Shown: positions 1 through 5,385 of the stretch, piece after piece
Numbering within the stretch: position 1 is the stretch's first letter
How the letters are laid out: every line of letters starts with the position of its first letter
NCBI GenBank assembly: GCA_004283105.1
Contig: SHLN01000105.1
Location: forward strand, 1-8,801
Origin: Acidimicrobiia bacterium
Lineage (GTDB): Bacteria; Actinomycetota; Acidimicrobiia; Spongiisociales; SHLN01
Direction of reading: 5' to 3'
DNA length: 8,801 nucleotides
Position numbers and translations under genes: made by a program
The notes under the pieces: model-generated
Told to the model about the DNA's origin: nothing
The model's input: only the letters and a program-made list of their open reading frames with translations
Databases searched by the model: none

Positions 1-27
1 CTCTCGTCGCTCGTCCACCGGCCACCA

Positions 28-44
28 GCCAGCCTGAGGCTGGC
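28..44. repeat. Short perfect hairpin, 7-bp arms and TGA loop
   Basis: Arms GCCAGCC (28-34) and GGCTGGC (38-44) are perfect inverted repeats around a 3-nt loop. No T-run follows on either strand, so it is not a convincing intrinsic terminator. It lies just upstream of the putative -10 box of the small ORF. It could be the tail of a terminator for a gene outside the window, or chance. Confidence 0.3.
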
Positions 45-50
45 GTGACT

Positions 51-56
51 TAGGCT
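51..56 (+). promoter_or_regulatory. Candidate -10 box (TAGGCT) for a leaderless transcript
   Basis: TAGGCT fits the actinobacterial TANNNT -10 pattern and ends 6 nt before the GTG at 63, which is where transcription would be expected to begin. No Shine-Dalgarno sequence lies between. Leaderless mRNAs with this geometry are common in Actinomycetota. No recognisable -35 element is seen. A six-base motif is easily found by chance, so confidence is limited. Confidence 0.35.
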
Positions 57-62
57 TGGGTC

Positions 63-326
63 GTGGATATCTCGCCGTCTGAGGCCGGGCTACGCGTCAA
101 GCTGTACGAGCTTGACGTCGCCATGGATGCTGCTCGGGCCGATGATGATGCCGATCGCCTGGTGGAGTTAGCCGGCAAGCGCGAAGAGGTTGTTGCGCAA
201 CTGCGGGCACTGCTTCCGGCGGATGCAGAGTTGGGCACGCAGCACAACGAGGACCGCGACTATGACAAGGCGGCGTTCGTCGACACTCCCATCCTCATCC
301 AGGGTGACGGCTCAGAACACGGGTAG
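63..326 (+). CDS. Small acidic hypothetical protein (87 aa)
   Basis: I do not recognise this protein and assign no function. It reads from GTG 63 to TAG 324-326. It is acidic and probably mostly helical: residues about 9-52 alternate charged and Leu/Val/Ala residues (KLYELDVAMD, DRLVELAGKREEVVAQL), as in a short amphipathic helix or coiled-coil pair. An Asp/Glu-rich, probably disordered tail follows. There is no signal peptide, membrane segment, cysteine pair or nucleotide-binding motif. Codons mostly end in G or C, which suits real coding in this genome, but the rare-looking TTA and CTA occur. There is no ribosome binding site before the GTG; a TANNNT box six bases upstream suggests leaderless translation. 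It is convergent with the transporter operon, from which the 7-bp repeat array separates it. It could be a conserved small helical protein or a spurious ORF; I lean towards real. Confidence 0.5.
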   Translation: MDISPSEAGLRVKLYELDVAMDAARADDDADRLVELAGKREEVVAQLRALLPADAELGTQHNEDRDYDKAAFVDTPILIQGDGSEHG

Positions 327-347
327 TCGGTGCCGTAGGCCGGGGGC

Positions 348-417
348 GAACTAGGAACGAGGAACTCGGAACGAGGAACTAGGAACTAGGAACTAGGAAC
401 GAGGAACTAGGAACTAC
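348..417. repeat. Tandem array of ten 7-bp units (consensus GAACTAG)
   Basis: Ten contiguous heptanucleotides fill 348-417 with no spacers. In order they are GAACTAG, GAACGAG, GAACTCG, GAACGAG, GAACTAG three times, GAACGAG, GAACTAG, GAACTAC. Variation is nearly confined to positions 5 and 6, with T/G at position 5 the commonest change. The array fills the gap between two convergent genes, and its last unit contains the TAG stop codon (414-416, minus strand) of the transporter ATPase. Heptanucleotide arrays of this kind (STRRs) are known from heterocystous cyanobacteria; any shared origin is only an analogy. The array is not CRISPR-like because it has no spacers. Confidence 0.95.
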
Positions 418-1940
418 GGACTCAGTTCCGGCCGCACTCCTGCCATCATCAAGCCGACCTGCTCACGCGTGGCGGTTGCCGGGTCGACGATGCCCATCAC
501 CTGGCCCTCGTACATGACGGCGATCCGATCGGAGAGGCCAAACACCTCGTCGAGATCCTCGGAAATCACGAGGATGGCGGTGCCCTCTTCCCGTTGGGTT
601 ACGAGCCGTTCGTGGATGTACTCGGCCGCGCCGATATCTACCCCGCGGGTCGGCTGCGAGGCCAGCAGGACGGTCGGAGTGCCCTCCAATTCACGAGCGA
701 GGATGAGCTTCTGGATGTTCCCGCCCGACAAGCTGCGGACCGGCGTCTCGAGCGTCGGGGTCTTCACCGAATACTCGTCGACCAGGCCCTGGCTGTGCTC
801 TCGTATTGCGCCGAAGTCGAACAAACCCCGATTGAGAAACCGGCTCTCGCGATGGTCGACCAGGAGAACGTTCTCGGACACGGTGAACGAGGCAATACAC
901 CCATCTTTCATGCGCCCTTCCGGTACATAGGCCAACCCGACATCCCGCACCTCAATCGGCCGATTGTTGGTGACATCCGTGCCGGCAATCTCGATTGAGC
1001 CCTTGGTCACCGCCCGCAGTCCGGCAATGGCCTCGGCCAGTTCTCGCTGGCCATTACCCGAGACACCGGCGATCCCGAGGATCTCTCCCGCTCGCACCTC
1101 GAGGCTGAAGTCGTCGACCGCTACGAGCCCTCTGTCGCCGTATACCTCGAGACCCGAGACGACCAGGGCGGGCTCGGCCACAGTCACGTCGGGCTTGTCG
1201 GGTGCCAGCTTCACCTCTCTCCCAACCATCATCTCGGCGAGCGACGAACGGGTGGCCCCGTCGGGCGTGGCGTGACCGGTCACCCTGCCCTGCCTGAGCA
1301 CGGTGATCCGGTCACTGAGCGCCAGCACCTCATGGAGCTTGTGCGAGATGAAGATGAGACCCCGACCGTCGGCCGTCAGCTGCCGGAGCGTGCCAAACAG
1401 CTGATCCACCTCCTGGGGCGTGAGCACGGCGGTCGGCTCATCGAGGATGAGCAAATGGGCCTCGCGGTACAGCGCCTTGAGGATCTCAACTCGCTGCTTC
1501 TGACCGACGGCAAGCTGCCATACGACCGCCGAGGGATCCAGGTCGAGGCCGTACTTTCCGCCGAGCTCGACGATGTGGTCGGACACGACATCCAGATCCG
1601 TGAACGCCCCTTTGCTCGACGGGAGCCCGAGCGCCACGTTCTCGGCAACCGTCAACGTTTCGACCAGCATGAAGTGCTGGTGAATCATCCCGATGTTGTG
1701 CGAGATAGCCGTCGTAGGGCTGTCGATGACGACCGGCTCGCCGTCGAGGAGAACCTCACCCTCATCGGCCTGATAGAGGCCGTAGAGGATCTTCATGAGC
1801 GTGCTCTTGCCGGCGCCGTTCTCCCCGAGCAAGGTATGCACCTCACCCGCCCGTACGTCGAAGTCGACGTTGTCGTTGGCGAGAACACCGGGGAACCGCT
1901 TCGTGATCGCCCGCATCTCCATCATCGGCGTGTCGGCCAC
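414..1940 (-). CDS. BMP-family nucleoside-type ABC importer, double ATPase subunit (YufO/NupA-like)
   Basis: This 508-aa protein is the cytoplasmic ATPase of the importer and carries two fused nucleotide-binding domains, the usual size for the sugar/nucleoside CUT2-like family. Domain 1 is complete: Walker A GENGAGKST (39-47), Q-loop Gln88, signature LAVGQ (143-147), Walker B LLILDEP (163-169) and switch His200. Domain 2 is degenerate: the Walker A equivalent is GVSGNGQRE (292-300), lacking the lysine. The signature LSGGN (404-408) is intact, and Walker B reads LLASQP (425-430) without Asp or Glu. I recall this asymmetry as typical of nucleoside-type members, so one catalytic site probably drives transport. 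The GTG start at 1938-1940 has AAGGAGG four or so bases upstream. It is the last gene of the operon, separated from the binding-protein gene by a perfect hairpin. The stop lies in a 7-bp repeat array. The exact substrate cannot be read from this subunit. Confidence 0.93.
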   Translation of the reverse strand: MADTPMMEMRAITKRFPGVLANDNVDFDVRAGEVHTLLGENGAGKSTLMKILYGLYQADEGEVLLDGEPVVIDSPTTAISHNIGMIHQHFMLVETLTVAENVALGLPSSKGAFTDLDVVSDHIVELGGKYGLDLDPSAVVWQLAVGQKQRVEILKALYREAHLLILDEPTAVLTPQEVDQLFGTLRQLTADGRGLIFISHKLHEVLALSDRITVLRQGRVTGHATPDGATRSSLAEMMVGREVKLAPDKPDVTVAEPALVVSGLEVYGDRGLVAVDDFSLEVRAGEILGIAGVSGNGQRELAEAIAGLRAVTKGSIEIAGTDVTNNRPIEVRDVGLAYVPEGRMKDGCIASFTVSENVLLVDHRESRFLNRGLFDFGAIREHSQGLVDEYSVKTPTLETPVRSLSGGNIQKLILARELEGTPTVLLASQPTRGVDIGAAEYIHERLVTQREEGTAILVISEDLDEVFGLSDRIAVMYEGQVMGIVDPATATREQVGLMMAGVRPELSP

Positions 1941-1956
1941 GCTCCTCCTTCCGGCC

Positions 1957-1988
1957 GGTGATCGGGGGCAGGGGCGCCCCCGATCACC
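1957..1988 (-). other. Intercistronic hairpin between binding-protein and ATPase genes
   Basis: Arms GGTGATCGGGGGC (1957-1969) and GCCCCCGATCACC (1976-1988) are a perfect 13-bp inverted repeat around a 6-nt loop. It fills most of the 66-nt gap after the binding-protein stop and ends 16 nt before the ATPase GTG. There is no T-run after it on the minus strand. It is better read as an mRNA-stabilising or partial-attenuation stem, as known downstream of binding-protein genes in other importers such as malE, than as a full terminator. That role is inferred. Confidence 0.75.
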
Positions 1989-2006
1989 TGGCGTTCTGGT
2001 TGGTTG

Positions 2007-2969
2007 CTAGCTGGTCGAGATCGACCCGTCCTTGATGCCGTCAATGGCGTCTTCTCCGAGGCTCTTGACATCACCCGGCAGGTCGAAGTCATCGTTGAAT
2101 TCGATGACCTCGCCGCCGTTCTCGAGGTTGACCTCGTAGACCCTGCCGCCCTTCACACCGTCGTTGATGTCGGCAAGGATCTGCTCGAGCACGACCTCCC
2201 ACTTGTATACCTGGGAGGCGACGACGATGTCACCGAGCTCGGACTGGTTGGACTGGGTGCCGAACCAGAGGATGTCCTCGGTCACGGCCACGCCAACTGC
2301 TCCGACCACCATCTGCGCGGTACCGCTCATCACATCGACGTTCTGCGAGGCAAAGGCCTCTGCCGACGTCTTGGCGAGGGCGACATCACTGAACGATCCC
2401 GTATAGACCACGCTCACATTGGCGCCGCCGGATTCCGCTCCGGCCTTGAACCCGTCCACGTACAGCTTGGCGTCTCCGACCTCGATCGGCCCAACGATGC
2501 CGATATTGCCGGTCTCGCTCAGGGCCGCCGCCATGACGCCCATGACATAGCCACCCTCATCCGAGGCGGCCTCGTAGGCATATACGTTGGGGAGCCCGAA
2601 CGTGTCGGCTGCCGTTCCCCAGGCGAAGATGGTGTCGGGGAAGTCCTGGGCGATCTGCTCAACCGATCCGCCGTACTGCGAGCCGTGGGCGATCACCAGG
2701 TCGACGCCGTCGGCCGCATACCCGCGAATCGCCGTCGCGGCATCCTCGACGACGAACGTGCCGTCGGTGATCAGGATCTCCGGATCGCCTGCCAGCGCGT
2801 TGGCGGCATCGACGATGGATTGGGTAAACGCCAGGTCGTTGGACGCCGACGGTGCGACGATGCCAATCCGGAAGCCCTCGGGGGCGCTTTCAGAATCGCT
2901 GCCGCAGGCCGCGGCAATAACCGCAACCACTGCGAAGACGGCCATCAGCCGCCATGATCTCGATCTCAC
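2007..2969 (-). CDS. BMP-family substrate-binding lipoprotein of ABC importer
   Basis: This 320-aa precursor is the extracytoplasmic receptor of the importer. A basic start (MRSRSWR) and hydrophobic segment (8-21) end in lipobox IAAAC with Cys22 as the lipidation site, followed by a Ser/Glu-rich linker. The mature part begins FRIGIVAPSASNDLAFTQ and contains the family block NIGIVGPIEVGDAKLYVDGF (155-174), leading into a lysine-alanine stretch like the GFKAGA of BMP/PnrA proteins. PnrA-type members bind purine nucleosides; spirochaete RfuA binds riboflavin, so the ligand is not certain. The GTG start at 2967-2969 is chosen because AAGGAG lies six bases upstream and it gives a proper signal peptide. 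A GTG at 3026 would add 19 unlikely residues. It is third in the operon, with 116 nt before it and 66 nt after it, each gap holding a hairpin, so it may be expressed at a different level from its neighbours. Confidence 0.93.
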   Translation of the reverse strand: MRSRSWRLMAVFAVVAVIAAACGSDSESAPEGFRIGIVAPSASNDLAFTQSIVDAANALAGDPEILITDGTFVVEDAATAIRGYAADGVDLVIAHGSQYGGSVEQIAQDFPDTIFAWGTAADTFGLPNVYAYEAASDEGGYVMGVMAAALSETGNIGIVGPIEVGDAKLYVDGFKAGAESGGANVSVVYTGSFSDVALAKTSAEAFASQNVDVMSGTAQMVVGAVGVAVTEDILWFGTQSNQSELGDIVVASQVYKWEVVLEQILADINDGVKGGRVYEVNLENGGEVIEFNDDFDLPGDVKSLGEDAIDGIKDGSISTS

Positions 2970-3036
2970 GATGTTCTCCTTCTCATATGGGTGCGGACGG
3001 AAACACTCCGCCGCGCATTCGTACACAAATCTGCTC

Positions 3037-3057
3037 GCATCCCCGGCACCGGGGTGC
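3037..3057 (-). other. Bulged hairpin upstream of binding-protein gene
   Basis: GCA-T-CCCCGG (3037-3046) pairs with CCGGGGTGC (3049-3057), giving nine pairs with one bulged T and a very tight loop. It lies between the second permease stop (3086) and the binding-protein start (2969). On the minus strand the sequence after it has only a weak T-rich patch (GATTTGTGT). It may stabilise transcript ends or attenuate transcription; no function is demonstrated. I could not identify a convincing internal promoter in this 116-nt gap. Confidence 0.4.
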
Positions 3058-3085
3058 TGCCTTCATCGCTTGGCGACTGCATCAG

Positions 3086-4018
3086 TCACTCCCCTCGCTC
3101 GAACGGCTTGGTGAGCGCCGACGGCGCACGGAACCGGGTGGCAACCACCACGAGGGCAAGGATCGTGATGATGGCCGGCGCCATGGCGGCGAAGTCCGAC
3201 CAGCTGTCGGTGATGATCCCGAGGGTCTTCCACTGAATCACCAGCGAGTTGACGAATCCGTACAGCAGCGCCCCGAGCATGACGCCAAGTGGGCGCCAGG
3301 CGCCGAAGTAGACGAGAGCGATGGCGATGAACCCCTGGGCGTTCGTGATGTTCTGTTGGAAGATGCCGAGGTCGATGGCGAGAGCGGCGCCGGCCACGCC
3401 AGCGAGCGTACCGCCGATGAGCATGGTTGCGTATCGGACCTTCGCAACCGACACTCCGAGGCTGTCGGCCGCCTCGGGGTTCTCACCGACGGCGCGGATC
3501 TTCATGCCGAACGTCGTGCGGTTGATGACGACCATGCTCACCGGAATCGCCAGGAACGCTAGATAGACGACGAGGTTCTGACGGAACAGCATTTCTCCGA
3601 TCCACGGAATGTCTCCCAGGAGCGGAATCTCGATTCGCGGGAACGTGTCGATGAAGCGGGGTGTGCCGACAAGGCGTTGAAACAGAAGATCGCTCATGCC
3701 GAGACCGAACAGGAACACGCCGATCCCGGATATGCCTTGATCGGCCTTGAGGGTGACGGTGATGAACGCCGAGATGAGGCCGAGTATCAATCCGACGCCG
3801 AGCCCGGCCAGCAATCCGATCCACACGTTGCCAACCTTGAGGACTGTGTAGTAGCCACCGAACGCGCCGAGCAGCATGACGCCGTCGACGCCGAGGTTGA
3901 GGACACCACTGCGCTGCCCGTAGGCCTCGCCCAGCCCTGCAAGGAGAAGCGGCACGGCGAAGCGAATGCCCGATGCGATCGTGGCGATCAGGACGGCCTC
4001 GGTGAAGAATTCGCTCAC
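3086..4018 (-). CDS. BMP-family nucleoside-type ABC importer, permease 2 (YufQ/NupC-like)
   Basis: This 310-aa inner-membrane protein has about eight hydrophobic segments, roughly at 8-30, 38-60, 66-90, 95-115, 147-167, 195-218, 228-258 and 277-294. The conserved block GEAYGQRSGVLNLGVDGVML (30-49) near the N terminus is characteristic of the second permease of nucleoside/simple-sugar importers. The cytoplasmic loop MKIRAVGENPEAADSLGVSV (172-191) is the ATPase-coupling region. Its GTG start (4016-4018) shares bases with the upstream permease stop in the sequence GTGA, so the two are probably translationally coupled. A GGGGGAG stretch about eight bases upstream, within the first permease gene, can serve as ribosome binding site. 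Length and motifs look intact. The heterodimer with permease 1 forms the channel; substrate is inferred from family and from the neighbouring purine hydroxylase. Confidence 0.93.
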   Translation of the reverse strand: MSEFFTEAVLIATIASGIRFAVPLLLAGLGEAYGQRSGVLNLGVDGVMLLGAFGGYYTVLKVGNVWIGLLAGLGVGLILGLISAFITVTLKADQGISGIGVFLFGLGMSDLLFQRLVGTPRFIDTFPRIEIPLLGDIPWIGEMLFRQNLVVYLAFLAIPVSMVVINRTTFGMKIRAVGENPEAADSLGVSVAKVRYATMLIGGTLAGVAGAALAIDLGIFQQNITNAQGFIAIALVYFGAWRPLGVMLGALLYGFVNSLVIQWKTLGIITDSWSDFAAMAPAIITILALVVVATRFRAPSALTKPFERGE

Positions 4019-5169
4019 GGCTCGTCTCCCCCGCCGCGGTCACCCGCCGGCTCCGACTCCACGGTCTGGAGTGCTGCGCGGCGAGCGTCCTGGTCGCGCA
4101 GACGCTGGCGGTAGCGGTCCGTCGAGACCACGAAGATGACGACAAGGCCGTTCAGCGCCAGGATCAACGCGGACGGCACCTGCACGGCTCGTTGGAGCGA
4201 GAGGCCACCCACGAGGAGGCCGCCGAAGAGGAACGAGGCCGGGATCGTGAAGATTGGATGCAGGCCGCCAAACAGCGCGGCGACGATGCCGTTGAACCCG
4301 GCACTCCCGGTGAAGCCGGCCGTCGAACCGTCGGTGACCATCCGATGCCCTTCACTCCCGAACACGAGGACGGCTCCGGCCAGTCCGCACAGTGCTCCAC
4401 TCAGCGTCAGGGCGAGGGTGATCGTTCGCTTCACCGGAATGCCGGCATAGCGGGAAGCGTCCGGGTTCTGCCCGACGGCCCGCAGCCGATATCCGAGCGG
4501 CGTGCGCCACAGCAGAATGTAGGCGGCGATGGCGGCCAGCACCGCCAGCAGCGGTCCGATGTGGAGGCGGTCGCTGCCGAACATCAACGGGAGATCGGCC
4601 CCCTCCTGTAGCCGCTCGGTCTGGGGAATGCGGGTACCGCGTTCGATCTCGGCCGGATCGATGAGCGGCTGGCGAAGCAGGTAGTTCATCAGCTGCACCG
4701 CCACAACGTTGAGCATGATCGTGCTGAGAATCTCGTTGACGCCGAAGTAGGCCTTGAGGTATCCGGGGATGAATCCCCAGATCGCTCCACCGACGAAGCC
4801 CATGATGAGGACGGTGGGCAGCATGATGAACGCCGACATGTCGGGCAGCCACAACGCGGCCATCGTTGAGAGCAAACCGCCCGCCACCATCTGGCCCTCG
4901 CCGCCGATGTTGATGACGTTGGCACGGAAGGCGATGGTGATGCCGACGCCGACGAACAACAGTGGTGTTGCCTTGAGCGAGGTTTCGATGAGGGCGTCGG
5001 TGCTTCCGAAAGCACCCCGGAACAGCGCCCGAAACCCCTCGATGGGGCTGGCATCCAGCGCCAGCAGCATGATGGTGGCTACGAGGAGCGCGAACCCGAC
5101 GGCCCCGAGCGGGACGAGGTAGGCGAGATACTTCGAGCTCACCCGGAGGCTTCCGCCTGCCTGGGTCAA
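4015..5169 (-). CDS. BMP-family nucleoside-type ABC importer, permease 1 (YufP/NupB-like)
   Basis: This 384-aa inner-membrane permease is the first gene of the operon. Hydrophobic segments lie near 14-37, 66-86, 92-108, 113-135, 145-165, 205-222, 250-270, 308-328 and 332-350. The block AFRANVINIGGEGQMVAGG (80-98) and the coupling loop GYRLRAVGQNPDASRYAGI (226-244) are family hallmarks. The frame stays open upstream to 5463, but those 98 extra residues are Arg-rich, lack any permease character and overlap the divergent gene. I choose TTG 5167-5169 because GAGGAGG (5184-5178) lies eight bases upstream; GTG 5140-5142 (375 aa) is the alternative, with a poor ribosome binding site. The C-terminal 30 residues are charged and cytoplasmic. 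Its TGA stop overlaps the GTG of permease 2. Together with permease 2, the double ATPase and the lipoprotein it makes a complete importer. Confidence 0.88.
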   Translation of the reverse strand: MTQAGGSLRVSSKYLAYLVPLGAVGFALLVATIMLLALDASPIEGFRALFRGAFGSTDALIETSLKATPLLFVGVGITIAFRANVINIGGEGQMVAGGLLSTMAALWLPDMSAFIMLPTVLIMGFVGGAIWGFIPGYLKAYFGVNEILSTIMLNVVAVQLMNYLLRQPLIDPAEIERGTRIPQTERLQEGADLPLMFGSDRLHIGPLLAVLAAIAAYILLWRTPLGYRLRAVGQNPDASRYAGIPVKRTITLALTLSGALCGLAGAVLVFGSEGHRMVTDGSTAGFTGSAGFNGIVAALFGGLHPIFTIPASFLFGGLLVGGLSLQRAVQVPSALILALNGLVVIFVVSTDRYRQRLRDQDARRAALQTVESEPAGDRGGGDEP

Positions 5170-5177
5170 ACCGCCAC

Positions 5178-5184
5178 CCTCCTC
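5178..5184 (-). promoter_or_regulatory. Strong ribosome binding site deciding a TTG start
   Basis: The minus strand reads GAGGAGG at 5184-5178, then eight bases, then TTG at 5169-5167 in the permease frame. This near-perfect match to the 16S rRNA tail is much better than anything in front of the GTG at 5142, and it supports the rare TTG start. Confidence 0.65.
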
Positions 5185-5206
5185 TGCTTGGCTAGACCGT
5201 GTCGCC

Positions 5207-5236
5207 AGACTACCGAGCGCGAACCCGCGCTGTCTC
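5207..5236 (-). promoter_or_regulatory. Candidate promoter of the transporter operon
   Basis: On the minus strand GAGACA (5236-5231, four of six matches to TTGACA) is separated by 18 bp from TAGTCT (5212-5207, TANNNT type). Transcription would start near 5200, giving a leader of about 30 nt that includes the GAGGAGG ribosome binding site. The match is moderate. Confidence 0.3.
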
Positions 5237-5259
5237 CGGCCGCCGGTCCCATGCCGTTC

Positions 5260-5269
5260 GCCAATTGGC
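5260..5269. promoter_or_regulatory. 10-bp palindrome in the divergent control region
   Basis: GCCAATTGGC is a perfect palindrome near the middle of the 216-bp gap between the divergent transporter and hydroxylase genes. It is a plausible half of a shared operator for a dimeric regulator responding to purines, but it does not extend beyond ten bases and no regulator gene lies in the window. A smaller inverted repeat, CCGGC-C-GCCGG, sits about 15 bp to its left. Confidence 0.25.
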
Positions 5270-5344
5270 CCTAGTGAGACCGCCACCCGCTGCCCGCTAT
5301 CCGCGACCCGCCCGAACCGCCAAGCCCACATCGCAAGCACCAGA

Positions 5345-5350
5345 TAGGAT
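5345..5350 (+). promoter_or_regulatory. Candidate -10 box (TAGGAT) of the hydroxylase gene
   Basis: TAGGAT matches TANNNT and lies 36 nt upstream of the ATG at 5386; GGAAGGG at 5372-5378 is a moderate ribosome binding site seven bases from that ATG. No good -35 hexamer is seen at 16-18 bp. Right after the box, TTGCGC (5350-5355) and GCACAA (5365-5370) form an imperfect inverted repeat that could be an operator. Confidence 0.25.
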
Positions 5351-5385
5351 TGCGCCAGATTGACGCACAACGGAAGGGCCCAACG

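Noticed and set aside
348..417. Array considered as a CRISPR or phage attachment site
   Set aside because: Units are 7 bp with no spacers, there are no cas genes, and no integrase, tRNA or other mobile gene lies nearby.
1272..2957. Plus-strand frames (229 and 317 codons) opposite the ATPase and binding-protein genes
   Set aside because: Antisense shadows; the minus-strand products have clear Walker motifs and a lipobox, the plus-strand ones have none.
2970..3026. 19-residue N-terminal extension of the binding lipoprotein from GTG 3026
   Set aside because: No ribosome binding site, and it would place extra residues before a normal lipoprotein signal peptide; AAGGAG lies before GTG 2969.
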